From Rasiella rasia (GTDB lineage: Bacteria > Bacteroidota > Bacteroidia > Flavobacteriales > Flavobacteriaceae), in contig NZ_CP049057.1 in assembly GCF_011044175.1 (NCBI RefSeq), positions 3,115,501-3,179,500 of the forward strand: a DNA stretch of 64,000 nt, written 5' to 3'. The translations under genes were made by a program, and so were the position numbers. This document shows positions 46,001 to 53,818 of the stretch, in pieces (the first letter of the stretch is position 1; every line of letters starts with the position of its first letter). The notes beneath the pieces are model-generated. The model ran no database searches. It was given only the letters and a program-made list of their open reading frames with translations, and had not been told where the DNA came from.

Positions 46001-46353
46001 GTTTAAAACAAGATTTTGAATTGCAGTCCGGCTATCTTACTAAGCTGAAACAAGTACCCATTTATACATACCGCTATAAAAATCAACAAGGTGAAAAGCG
46101 CTCATTAGGGGTAAAAGCACAAGAAATTCAGCCACTTTTTCCGGAACTTATTTCTGAAGGTGAAGATGGTTATTTGGGAATGAATTATGCTGGTTTAAGT
46201 GTAGTTGCTATACAGGCTATAAAAGAACAACAAGTGCTTATAGATAATCTTGCTGCCGAAAATGAAAATTTAAAGGAAAAGACCAAAACACTAGAAAAAC
46301 GTCTAGATCAATTACTTTCTCGCTTGGAGGTTGTGGAAGCAAGGCTAGACTAA
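43045..46353 (+). CDS. Large secreted fibre-like protein with YadA-head-type repeats and C-terminal S74 chaperone domain
   Basis: A 1102-residue protein. The signal peptide (about 1-29) ends FFAQ. Two related modules (residues 31-98 and 325-393) share VGIGT, PRM, RxGIT and GFYYY-G-WN. Residues about 153-283 are YadA-head-like repeats (for example GDNNTAVGVSAL, GSGNTALGLESL, GNYNTAIGYDAE). Residues about 590-720 are GY-rich repeats (YGTYN, YGAYH, YGLYM). The C-terminus has the S74 intramolecular-chaperone signature PSDARLKQDF (982-991) with the Ser-Asp self-cleavage site, then a trimeric coiled coil (1060-1102). S74 domains are known from phage tail spikes and some bacterial fibres. No type IX sorting domain is visible. 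Confidence 0.85.
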   Translation: MKLLQFGLVPQKSQFLFFLSLLFSTPFFAQVGIGTTNPDPSSILTIESTESGLLIPRMTASDRVGITNPATGLMVYQTDAPDGFYYYDGTTWQEISAGNTGWKTSGNAGTDATTDFIGTTDDEDVVFKRNNILYGTFFDQSLALGRETLFNNTTGSNLVAIGSRALFLNTVGDNNTAVGVSALRSNSTGSGNTALGLESLYSNSGGHGNSAVGFASLSYSSSGDNNTGMGNYSLHNNFSGSNNSGFGSYSLSNTSSGSFNTALGTSALTANTTGNYNTAIGYDAEVSGNNRENATAIGARALVAQDNSVVIGSIIGVNGASASTNVGIGTSSPNSSSVLDLTATDRGFLVPRMSSAQRIGITTPVRGLLVYQLNAPAGFYYYNGSNWNRITTGADVDHDFYEAGSTTAPDDINDDIYTMGNVAIGKNTADTPLEVERNFENTLVEFNNLTLQNGDGSFVNRAHVANTSINAVAFSNILTSTTAGSRTGIENSISGFSVSGEKIGIFNDIQSDNGITYGMSTTINDTGDDAQRGLRNYLIGEGTGDRTGTENIIFNSQDANHIGIFNQVDSDSDSGSKIGVSNDIRGNSTAPKYGTLNLIGGGSGNTLFYGTYNVFSGSMSKTGTTYASYNVFQGAGAENRYGGYYIFNNNGEGDHYGAYHDFSTTDTGDRYGTYNLMSNTSGNQYGTYNAYTRSGGTGNKYGTYTTIRSTSSGMHYGLYMDVLKPGSFAGYFLGDVSIGTTTNNNYILPASRGTNGQIMTTDASGNVDWVDLVTVNGINGLARIGDDIKLGGNLIENTRIRHFDNNLTYTLNGLGEFIVEEGTRDAFKINNVGATILGDNTYWRDGDSSGTTLASIEDSADDGRFRVYENGLTSVDLNANTEFVFNEQGLDRDFRVEGNGHTNLLKVDASTDNIGIRQFAPIFDLHLKQSINLTTGNGGMAFESSTNTNHWRIYHSGAHFSFNENGTRRAYIETASGNYIQPSDARLKQDFELQSGYLTKLKQVPIYTYRYKNQQGEKRSLGVKAQEIQPLFPELISEGEDGYLGMNYAGLSVVAIQAIKEQQVLIDNLAAENENLKEKTKTLEKRLDQLLSRLEVVEARLD

Positions 46354-46376
46354 TAGATGCGTTGCATCATTTTAAT

Positions 46377-46405
46377 AGAACCTCTGTTGTAGAGGCGGAG
46401 GTTCT
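46377..46405 (+). terminator. Rho-independent terminator after the fibre gene
   Basis: Perfect 8-bp stem AGAACCTC (46377-46384) / GAGGTTCT (46398-46405) with a 13-nt loop, followed by TTATTTAAAAATT. It sits in the convergent gap to lptB and may act on both strands. Confidence 0.7.
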
Positions 46406-46409
46406 TTAT

Positions 46410-47150
46410 TTAAAAATTCAATTTTTTCTTACGTAACTCAAAGTTTTGTCCTAAATATACCTTACGCACCATCTCATCGCTAGCCAATTCTTCTGGCTCA
46501 CCATGTTTTAAAATACTACCTTCAAACATTAAGTAGGTTCTGTCTGTAATCGCCAAAGTTTCCTGAACATTATGGTCTGTAATTAAAATCCCAATGTTCT
46601 TGTCTTTTAGCTGTGCCACAATACGTTGTATATCTTCTACCGCTACCGGATCTACACCAGCAAAAGGCTCATCTAATAAAATAAAATGAGGGTCTGTTGC
46701 TAGCGCGCGTGCAATTTCGGTACGTCTACGTTCGCCACCACTCAATAAATCGCCACGACTTTTTCTAATATGACCTAAGCCAAACTCTTCTATTAGCGAT
46801 TCCATTTTTAAATGTTGTTCTTTTTTAGAAAGCTTGGTAAGTTGTAATACACTTAAGATATTGTCTTCTATGCTTAGCTTTCTAAATACCGAAGCTTCTT
46901 GTGCTAAATACCCAATACCATTTTGTGCACGTTTGTACATTGGGTACTTTGTAATATCTGTTCCCTCTAGATAAATAGTACCCCCGTTAGGTTTTATAAG
47001 TCCAACAATCATGTAAAAGGATGTGGTTTTTCCGGCTCCGTTTGGACCCAGCAACCCAACAATTTCTCCTTGGTTTACTTCAACGGTGATTCCTTTTACA
47101 ACCTTTCGGCCTTTATACGACTTTATGAGATTTTCGGCTTTTAATTTCAT
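46410..47150 (-). CDS. lptB: LPS-export ABC transporter ATP-binding protein LptB
   Basis: ATPase that powers LPS extraction from the inner membrane with LptF, LptG and LptC (not in this window). It has 246 residues. [15 protein letters not shown] is Walker A (33-47), [15 protein letters not shown] the ABC signature, and [13 protein letters not shown] the Walker B segment, followed by [12 protein letters not shown]. The C-terminal [11 protein letters not shown] is typical of LptB. ATG start. It is the last gene of the kdsD-tatC-ahpD-like-lptB series but is separated from the others by 140 nt, so it may have its own promoter. No full promoter match was found in that gap. Confidence 0.94.
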   Translation of the reverse strand: MKLKAENLIKSYKGRKVVKGITVEVNQGEIVGLLGPNGAGKTTSFYMIVGLIKPNGGTIYLEGTDITKYPMYKRAQNGIGYLAQEASVFRKLSIEDNILSVLQLTKLSKKEQHLKMESLIEEFGLGHIRKSRGDLLSGGERRRTEIARALATDPHFILLDEPFAGVDPVAVEDIQRIVAQLKDKNIGILITDHNVQETLAITDRTYLMFEGSILKHGEPEELASDEMVRKVYLGQNFELRKKKLNF

Positions 47151-47290
47151 ATGTATTGCCAGTCAAGGCTGGTAACTTTTGTACCCGTAGTAACAGGTGT
47201 TTTCACTTTCCGCATGGCGAAAAACAAGTGTATTAGCAATCTCTAATTCCTAGAACGTTAAAAGTACGGCTAAATTTTCCGAAGAAAAAA

Positions 47291-47641
47291 TTATGAATTA
47301 GTGTTCTCTAAGGCTTCCCAATATTCAAAAGCTCTACGTAGATGAGGTATAACAATAGTACCGCCAATAAGTAAAGAAACGCTCATGGCTTCAACAACCT
47401 CTTCTTTGGAAATGTTGAGGTTGTAACAGGTCTCTAAATGATATTTTACACAATCGTCGCAGCGTAGTACAAGACTGTTACCCAATCCGAGAAGCTCTTT
47501 CGTTCTTTTTGAGAGGGCACCTTCAGCAAAGGCATTGGTGTCTAAATTAAAAATACGTTTGACAATTTTATTATTGTCTGCCATCATTTTTTCGTTCATT
47601 TTAGAACGATAGGCATTAAAATCTTCAACGGGATTTGCCAT
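47291..47641 (-). CDS. AhpD-like carboxymuconolactone decarboxylase family protein
   Basis: A 116-residue single-domain protein of the AhpD/CMD fold. RCDDCVKYHLETCY (residues 60-73) contains the CxxC pair and His that form a redox-active site in AhpD. KEVVEAMSVSLLIGGTIVIPHL matches the following helices. It probably acts as a peroxide-reducing or general thiol redox protein; decarboxylase activity is unlikely for this subgroup. Its ATG overlaps the tatC 3' end by 17 nt, a neighbour pair common in flavobacteria. Confidence 0.88.
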   Translation of the reverse strand: MANPVEDFNAYRSKMNEKMMADNNKIVKRIFNLDTNAFAEGALSKRTKELLGLGNSLVLRCDDCVKYHLETCYNLNISKEEVVEAMSVSLLIGGTIVIPHLRRAFEYWEALENTNS

Positions 47642-48470
47642 CAGCTTTCATTTTTTTGTTTTGTTTGCGCACTACAACTTTTGAAATCACAATACTAATT
47701 TCATAAAGAATAAGCACTGGTACTGCCACAATTACTTGGCTAGCAATATCTGGAGGGGTAATGATTGCAGACACAATTAGTACGCCCACTAGCGCAAATT
47801 TCCTGTATTTTTTTAATAGAGGCGGAGTAACCAGCCCTACTTTGGTCAGGAAATAAATTATAATTGGAAGCTCAAAAATCAGTCCGCTAGCTAGTACCGA
47901 AGCTCGTACAAGACCAATATAGCTACTTAAGTCGAAATCGTTAAAAACTACTTCACTCACTTTGTAACTTCCTAAAAAGTTAATGGTGAGAGGAGTAACC
48001 ACAAAATATCCGAAACAAACGCCAATAAAGAATAAGATAGAGGCGATGATGATAAATCCACGACTGTTTTTACGTTCGTTATTTCGTAAACCTGGGCTTA
48101 CAAATTTCCAAAACTCATAGAGGATGTAAGGAAAAGCGATAATAAATCCCGCGGTAATTGAAGTCCAAATATGTGCCGAAAATTGCCCTGCAGGTGTTCT
48201 ACTTTGAATTCTGAAACTTTCTTCTTTGAAACAGAAATTATCTTCAAAGCCTAGTTCGGTTGCGGCTCTACATAATAATTTATACGTTGGGAAGTCTGAA
48301 CTTTTTGGACCTAAAATAATTATGTCAAAGATAAACTCTTTAGCGATAAAAGCGACGGTAGCTACAACTACCACAGCTATGGTAGAACGAATAAGATGCC
48401 ATCGTAATTCTTCAAGATGGTCTAAAAAAGACATCTCTTTCTCAACATTGGTGTGCGTTTTGGCCGTCAT
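47625..48470 (-). CDS. tatC: Sec-independent protein translocase subunit TatC
   Basis: Multi-spanning receptor for twin-arginine signal peptides, 281 residues. MSFLDHLEELRWHLIRS is the conserved cytoplasmic start. FPYILYEFWKFVSPGLRNNER and the six helices are typical. A periplasmic insertion after helix 1 (about residues 50-95, Cys-containing: LLCRAATELG, NFCFKEES) is longer than in E. coli, as usual for Bacteroidota. No tatA lies nearby in the window. ATG overlaps the kdsD stop by one base. Confidence 0.94.
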   Translation of the reverse strand: MTAKTHTNVEKEMSFLDHLEELRWHLIRSTIAVVVVATVAFIAKEFIFDIIILGPKSSDFPTYKLLCRAATELGFEDNFCFKEESFRIQSRTPAGQFSAHIWTSITAGFIIAFPYILYEFWKFVSPGLRNNERKNSRGFIIIASILFFIGVCFGYFVVTPLTINFLGSYKVSEVVFNDFDLSSYIGLVRASVLASGLIFELPIIIYFLTKVGLVTPPLLKKYRKFALVGVLIVSAIITPPDIASQVIVAVPVLILYEISIVISKVVVRKQNKKMKADGKSR

Positions 48471-49435
48471 TAAATAATGCCTTCTTTGGTTAGGTTATGA
48501 ATGTGTACAACACCACAATATACACCGTTTTCTTCAGCAAGTATTTGGGTAATTCCGTGTTTGTCCATTATCTCCATCGCCTCAACAGCCATGGCATCAT
48601 TATTAATCCTTTTAGGGTTTGCAGACATAATGTCTCTTGCTGTTAAGCCCTTAATACTGTCTTCTTTGGTAAGCATTCTACGTAAATCACCGTCTGTAAT
48701 AATACCAACAATTTTTTGGTCTTCTACCACTGCGGTAACACCTAGTAATTTTTCTGAAATTTCAATAATTACTTTTTTGACGTCTGTATCTGGATGTACC
48801 TGCGGACATTCATTTAAAGATGTAAGATCACTTACACGCAAGTATAGTTTTTTTCCGAGAGAGCCTCCTGGATGAAACCGAGCGAAATCCTTACTTGAAA
48901 AGCCACGCAAGTCTAAAAGCGCCATAGCCAAAGCATCACCAATAACCAATTGAGCTGTTGTGCTTGTGGTGGGTGCTAGATTATTGGGGCATGCCTCTTT
49001 TTCTGCATACGCGTGTAATACATAATTAGCTTGTACACCTAGAAAAGATTCTCGGTTAGAAGTAATCGCTACAAGGGTATTGCCTCTCCCTTTAATTAAT
49101 GGAACTAATACTTTTATTTCGGGAGTATTTCCACTTTTAGAAATGCAGATAACAACATCATCTTTTAAAATGGTTCCTAAATCACCATGAATGGCATCTG
49201 CTGCATGCATAAAAATGGCAGGTGTTCCTGTTGAGTTTAAGGTAGCAACAATTTTGGTTGCAATGTTTGCACTTTTGCCTATACCAGTTATTACAACACG
49301 ACCTTTAGACTTATAGATAGTTTCTACAGCTTCGGCAAATTCTTCATTTACCAAATCGGCTAGATGCATTATTGCTTTGCTTTCAGTTACAATGGTTTGC
49401 TTAGCAACTGAGATTATTTGTGAGGTTCTATTCAA
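48470..49435 (-). CDS. kdsD: D-arabinose 5-phosphate isomerase (KdsD/KpsF family)
   Basis: Interconverts ribulose 5-phosphate and arabinose 5-phosphate for Kdo synthesis. It has 321 residues: a SIS domain (about 35-180) with GIGKSANIATKIVATLNSTG, HGDLG and SKSGNTPE, then the HPGGSLGK loop, and two CBS domains (205-321; GIITDGDLRRML, VVHIHNL). These features match the KdsD/KpsF family exactly. ATG start. It heads the minus-strand series and is divergent from recQ across 201 nt. The CBS pair suggests nucleotide or CMP-Kdo control. Confidence 0.93.
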   Translation of the reverse strand: MNRTSQIISVAKQTIVTESKAIMHLADLVNEEFAEAVETIYKSKGRVVITGIGKSANIATKIVATLNSTGTPAIFMHAADAIHGDLGTILKDDVVICISKSGNTPEIKVLVPLIKGRGNTLVAITSNRESFLGVQANYVLHAYAEKEACPNNLAPTTSTTAQLVIGDALAMALLDLRGFSSKDFARFHPGGSLGKKLYLRVSDLTSLNECPQVHPDTDVKKVIIEISEKLLGVTAVVEDQKIVGIITDGDLRRMLTKEDSIKGLTARDIMSANPKRINNDAMAVEAMEIMDKHGITQILAEENGVYCGVVHIHNLTKEGII

Positions 49436-49557
49436 AATTTGCGCATTAATAAGTTTGCAACTGTTTCAGAAATTAGTATATTTAGTATGAATTAAGAATG
49501 ATAAAATACTTGTTTCAATACATATAGGTAAAAGATACCATTTTACCATAATGGTTG

Positions 49558-49588
49558 CAAAATTACGATTGTTCCCCTGTATACGCAA
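49558..49588 (-). promoter_or_regulatory. Candidate promoter for the kdsD operon
   Basis: On the minus strand TTG (49588-49586), 20 nt, then TAATTTTG (49565-49558), an exact TAnnTTTG match. It lies about 120 nt upstream of the kdsD ATG, implying a long leader. The same 201-nt gap must also hold the recQ promoter, for which no clear pair was found. Confidence 0.38.
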
Positions 49589-49636
49589 TTTTAATTCTAA
49601 CCAATAAATAACGAACATTTATAATATTTAAGCAGC

Positions 49637-51832
49637 GTGGCTGAAATTGATTTATACGCAGCACTAAAAAAACATTTTGGCTTTACAAAATTTAAAGGCC
49701 TTCAAGAAAAAGTAGTGCAGAGCGTGTTGGCTCAGGAAAATACTTTCGTAATTATGCCCACTGGAGGGGGTAAATCGCTATGCTACCAGCTCCCTGCATT
49801 AATGCAGCCTGGTACAGCGATTGTAGTTTCCCCTTTAATAGCTCTCATGAAAAATCAGGTGGATGCGCTTCGGGCCCTTTCTTCTGAAGAAGGTGTAGCA
49901 CATGTGCTGAACTCATCCCTTAATAAAACTGAAGTCAAAAAGGTGATGAGCGATATAGAACTTGGAATCACTAAACTATTGTACGTCGCTCCAGAATCGC
50001 TTACCAAAGAAGAGTACGTTTCTTTTTTACAGCAACAGACAATCTCTTTTATGGCTATAGACGAAGCCCATTGCATAAGTGAATGGGGACACGATTTTAG
50101 ACCAGAGTATAGAAATTTGCGTAAAATTATAATGCGAATAGGTGATAATATCCCAATTATCGGACTCACCGCAACGGCTACACCAAAAGTACAAGAAGAT
50201 ATACTGAAAAATTTAGGAATTCAAAGCGCCAATACCTTTAAAGCTTCTTTTAATAGACCTAATTTATTCTACGAAATACGCCCAAAAACAAAAAATGTAG
50301 ACGCAGATATTACTCGTTTTGTAAAACAATACGAAGGTAAAAGTGGAATTATCTATTGTCTAAGCAGAAAGCGAGTAGAAGAACTTGCACAAACTTTACA
50401 AGTTAATGGTGTGAAAGCCATACCATATCACGCAGGGTTAGACGCAAAAACCCGAGTACGCCATCAAGATATGTTTTTAATGGAAGACGCCGATGTGGTA
50501 GTGGCTACCATCGCCTTTGGTATGGGAATCGACAAGCCCGATGTGCGTTTTGTGGTGCATAATGATATTCCCAAAAGTATTGAAAGCTACTACCAAGAAA
50601 CCGGACGTGCAGGGCGTGATGGTGGAGAAGGATACTGTTTGGCCTTTTATAGCTATAAAGACATAGAAAAGCTTGAAAAATTTATGAGTGGCAAACCCGT
50701 GGCAGAACAAGAAATTGGCCATGCTTTGTTACAAGAAGTGGTTGCATTTGCAGAAACCTCTATGTCGCGCAGAAAGTTTATACTACACTATTTTGGTGAG
50801 GCATTCGACAACGAGACGGGTGAAGGTGGTGATATGGATGACAATATGCGAAATCCTAAGAAGCAAAACGAAGCCAAAGCTAATGTAGGCAAATTGCTCA
50901 AAGTGGTAAACGAAACCAACCAGCAGTATAAGGGAAAAGAAGTGGTAAATGTGCTCATCGGAAAGGTGAACGCCATGATTAAATCACACCGCACAGATCA
51001 GCAAGAATTTTTCGGAATAGGAAGCGACCAAACCCCCGAATACTGGATGGCATTGCTGAGACAAGTATTAGTTGCAGGAATGCTTTCAAAAGATATTGAA
51101 ACCTACGGAGTCATAAAAATTACTGAAAAAGGAAAAGAATTTCTAGCGAGTCCTGTTTCATTTATGATGACCGAAGATCATTCGTATAAACAGGCAAATG
51201 ACGATACCATTGTCACCAACCAGAAAGGAAGTGGAGCGGTTTCTGATGAAGTGCTATTTAAACTGCTTAAGGCAGAACGTAAGCGAGTAGCCGATAGTCT
51301 AAGTTTACCACCATATGTTATTTTTCAAGACCCTTCGCTCGAAGATATGGCACTTAAATACCCAATATCCCTAGAAGAATTGGCTAACGTACACGGTGTG
51401 GGAGAAGGCAAGGCTAAGAAATATGGTAAATCTTTTGTCTCTCTTATTTTAAATTATGTTACCGAAAACGATATCACTCGTCCAGACGATTTTGTCGTGA
51501 AATCTACTGGAACCAATAGTGCTTTAAAGCTTTATATCATTCAGAATGTAGATAGAAAACTTGCTTTAGACGATATTGCCGATGCCAAAGGAATTGAAAT
51601 GGACGCTTTGTTCAATGAAATGGAAGCTATTGTGTATAGCGGTACAAAGCTTAATTTAGATTATTGGGTAGATGAAACATTAGATGAAGAACAGCAAGAA
51701 GAGCTTCACGATTATTTTATAGAATCTGAAAGTGATAATATTGAAGCAGCCATGGAAGAATTTGATGGCGATTATGATGTTGATGAATTAAGATTATACC
51801 GTCTTAAATTTATGAGTGAGGTAGGAAACTAA
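49637..51832 (+). CDS. recQ: ATP-dependent DNA helicase RecQ
   Basis: A 3'-5' helicase in recombination and replication-fork repair, 731 residues, longer than E. coli RecQ (about 610). Visible are MPTGGGKSLCYQLP (Walker A, 39-52), IDEAHCISEWGHDFRPEY (Walker B and aromatic-rich loop), GLTATATPKVQ, the motif VI region QETGRAGRDGGEG, a RecQ-Ct winged helix (about 400-515), and HRDC near 530-605. An extra C-terminal region of about 120 residues ends in an acidic tail. The family's usual four-Cys zinc site is not obvious in the insert near 375-420. GTG start at 49637. The last 4 nt overlap the convergent lycopene cyclase gene. Confidence 0.94.
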   Translation: MAEIDLYAALKKHFGFTKFKGLQEKVVQSVLAQENTFVIMPTGGGKSLCYQLPALMQPGTAIVVSPLIALMKNQVDALRALSSEEGVAHVLNSSLNKTEVKKVMSDIELGITKLLYVAPESLTKEEYVSFLQQQTISFMAIDEAHCISEWGHDFRPEYRNLRKIIMRIGDNIPIIGLTATATPKVQEDILKNLGIQSANTFKASFNRPNLFYEIRPKTKNVDADITRFVKQYEGKSGIIYCLSRKRVEELAQTLQVNGVKAIPYHAGLDAKTRVRHQDMFLMEDADVVVATIAFGMGIDKPDVRFVVHNDIPKSIESYYQETGRAGRDGGEGYCLAFYSYKDIEKLEKFMSGKPVAEQEIGHALLQEVVAFAETSMSRRKFILHYFGEAFDNETGEGGDMDDNMRNPKKQNEAKANVGKLLKVVNETNQQYKGKEVVNVLIGKVNAMIKSHRTDQQEFFGIGSDQTPEYWMALLRQVLVAGMLSKDIETYGVIKITEKGKEFLASPVSFMMTEDHSYKQANDDTIVTNQKGSGAVSDEVLFKLLKAERKRVADSLSLPPYVIFQDPSLEDMALKYPISLEELANVHGVGEGKAKKYGKSFVSLILNYVTENDITRPDDFVVKSTGTNSALKLYIIQNVDRKLALDDIADAKGIEMDALFNEMEAIVYSGTKLNLDYWVDETLDEEQQEELHDYFIESESDNIEAAMEEFDGDYDVDELRLYRLKFMSEVGN

Positions 51833-52518
51833 GCGGTTTTCTTATTGCTGAAATACTCAGTGCATGCTAAAACCGTTAAAAGCATCCCTAGATTATAAAT
51901 AACATCTTCTATAGGAATAGTTAGTAAGCGTATTCCTAGATTTTCTGAATTGTTATACCATACAACGGGACTTTCAGTTCCACTACCAGTAAGTACGCCA
52001 TTTACAATAAAAAATGGAATTAAAATTACTAAGTACGTAGCAAAAAAGGGCTGTAAGAGCTGCCTGTTTCTGTTGTAAACAATACCAAGAATCACAAGAG
52101 CATATAGAAAATTAATGAAGGTATACCACTTGTCATAATGATACCAGAGCGTTACAATAAGTACCGATAACAATACCACATACACTATATTAACTACTTT
52201 TTTTGAAAACTTAAAGTTTGGATATAAGGTGAGTAACGAGTAATGCGTAAAAATACAGGCGTAGGGAATGCAAATAAAGAAGAGCCATTCTTCAATTGGT
52301 AGATTTAAAAATTTGTATCCCGTAATATAAGCGTCGTTAAATCCCCAAAAACCGTTAGTGGTAAAAACAATATCCCACGGAATAAAAATTGCCATCATTA
52401 CCACAACTCCAATAAAAAAACCTTTCCACTTTTTGTAAAATTGAAGTCGGGGATGAAAACTAAAAAGAAATGGAATAATAAAAGACCCTAGGTTTAGCCA
52501 AAGATAGAGGTACTTCAT
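51829..52518 (-). CDS. crtYcd: Fused heterodimer-type lycopene beta-cyclase (CrtYc-CrtYd)
   Basis: A 229-residue membrane protein with about seven hydrophobic segments. The duplicated lycopene-cyclase domain pattern is visible: FIPWDIVFTTNGFWGFN followed by LPIEEWLFF (first half) and GLTGSGTES-type loop then IPIEDVIYN (second half). The PxE(E/D) motifs are catalytic in this family, which is unrelated to FAD-dependent CrtY. It converts lycopene to beta-carotene. Start ATG 52518 lies 3 nt after the crtZ stop; the 3' end meets recQ tail to tail with a 4-nt overlap. Confidence 0.9.
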   Translation of the reverse strand: MKYLYLWLNLGSFIIPFLFSFHPRLQFYKKWKGFFIGVVVMMAIFIPWDIVFTTNGFWGFNDAYITGYKFLNLPIEEWLFFICIPYACIFTHYSLLTLYPNFKFSKKVVNIVYVVLLSVLIVTLWYHYDKWYTFINFLYALVILGIVYNRNRQLLQPFFATYLVILIPFFIVNGVLTGSGTESPVVWYNNSENLGIRLLTIPIEDVIYNLGMLLTVLACTEYFSNKKTA

Positions 52519-52521
52519 CCG

Positions 52522-52971
52522 TTATTTTTTGAAATATTTTAATGGAGGAACTAACATGCCAAAACATTCTCCTTTGTCTTTTCCTAAATGTTTGTGATGA
52601 ATTTTATGCGCCCTTCTTATACCTTTTGCGTACCAATTGTTAGCGTTTCTAAAAAGCTTAAAACGTTGGTGTATAAAGATATCATGAACCATAAAATAGG
52701 CAACTCCATAAGCAAAAATACCCAGGCCAATAGGTAGCCCTGCCCAGAACCCATAATATTGCCAACCTATAAAACATCCAATACTTACTGCTGCATAAAA
52801 AATAAAGAAGAAGTCATTTCGCTCCCACCAACTGTTGTGGTCTTTTTTATGATGATCTTTATGCAAACTCCATAAAAATCCGTGCATAACATACTTGTGC
52901 GTAAACCACGCCATAAATTCCATGATGCAAAAAGTGCCAACCAAAATTAATATCCAAAAAACCGTATTCAT
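52522..52971 (-). CDS. crtZ: Beta-carotene hydroxylase CrtZ
   Basis: A 149-residue di-iron membrane hydroxylase of the fatty-acid-hydroxylase superfamily. Four histidine clusters bind the irons: HKYVMH (25-30), HKDHHKKDH (38-46), HDIFIH (around 94-99) and HKIHHKH (around 117-123). It adds hydroxyls to C3 and C3' of beta-carotene to give zeaxanthin. ATG start, 4 nt after the crtB stop, so it is tightly packed in the operon. Confidence 0.93.
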   Translation of the reverse strand: MNTVFWILILVGTFCIMEFMAWFTHKYVMHGFLWSLHKDHHKKDHNSWWERNDFFFIFYAAVSIGCFIGWQYYGFWAGLPIGLGIFAYGVAYFMVHDIFIHQRFKLFRNANNWYAKGIRRAHKIHHKHLGKDKGECFGMLVPPLKYFKK

Positions 52972-52975
52972 GGGG

Positions 52976-53818
52976 CTAACGTACTAATTTCAGTTGATAT
53001 TTCACATAGCTTCTAGTAAGAAGTCCGAATTTTTGATAGTTGGGCACGCGTATGCGAGAATTCTTAATTTCTAATGCAGGAGTTTTTGCCAACTTTTTCA
53101 GTAATTTTCGATAATACCTATATGCCATAAAAACACCAAACTTTGCTTCTGTAGGCAATTTTAAAATACCTTGATATCCTTTTCTGAAATCGTCTTCAAT
53201 ATCTTCGATAATTCGGTTTTTAGATTCCTCATCTAAGGCATTTAAGTTGGTATTAGGAAAATATGTTCTGCTTAATCCTTCAAAGTCTTCTTTCAAATCG
53301 CGCAAAAAATTAACCTTTTGAAAAGCAGAACCTAAATGCATGGCAGAAGATTTTAAACTTTCATATTTTTTACTGTCCCCTTGAACAAACACCTTTAAAC
53401 ACATTAGACCTACCACATCTGCCGAGCCATAGATGTATTCTTTGTACTCTTTTTCAGTTAAATATTCAGACTTGCTTAGATCTAAACGCATGCTCTTCAT
53501 AAAAGCGGTGATTAACTCTTTGTCTATGTTATACTCATGTACCGTGTGTTGAAATGAATTTAAAATTGGGTTAAGACTTATTTTTTCGGCTAAGGCCACA
53601 TCTAAATCAACTTCAAACCTATTAAACAAGGTTTCTTTATCATAGTCATGAAAGCTATCTACAATCTCATCGGCAAAGCGAACGAACCCATAAATATTAT
53701 AAATATCCTGACGAATACTAGGTGCTAACATTTTCGTTGCCAAAGAAAATGAGGTGCTATAGGCATTTGTAACTTCTTTGCTACAACGGTGCGATACTAT
53801 GTCGAAAAGTTCTTTCAC
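52976..53818 (-). CDS. crtB: Phytoene synthase CrtB
   Basis: Condenses two geranylgeranyl diphosphates into phytoene. It has 280 residues. The two Asp-rich magnesium sites are visible as FADEIVDSFHDYD (48-60) and NFLRDLKED (around 173-181). The YSTSFSLA start segment and YIYGSADVVGLMC are also conserved. GTG start at 53818 overlaps the crtI stop by 4 nt (GTGA), so the genes are translationally coupled. Squalene synthase is excluded by the crtI/crtZ context and motif form. Confidence 0.93.
   Translation of the reverse strand: MKELFDIVSHRCSKEVTNAYSTSFSLATKMLAPSIRQDIYNIYGFVRFADEIVDSFHDYDKETLFNRFEVDLDVALAEKISLNPILNSFQHTVHEYNIDKELITAFMKSMRLDLSKSEYLTEKEYKEYIYGSADVVGLMCLKVFVQGDSKKYESLKSSAMHLGSAFQKVNFLRDLKEDFEGLSRTYFPNTNLNALDEESKNRIIEDIEDDFRKGYQGILKLPTEAKFGVFMAYRYYRKLLKKLAKTPALEIKNSRIRVPNYQKFGLLTRSYVKYQLKLVR

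Noticed and set aside
47151-47290. Riboswitch or small gene between lptB and the AhpD-like gene
   Set aside because: No conserved riboswitch core, no open frame and no T-run hairpin were visible in these 140 nt.
49436-49636. Small gene or ncRNA in the kdsD-recQ gap
   Set aside because: AT-rich, with no sizeable frame, stable hairpin or terminator; best explained as divergent promoter sequence.
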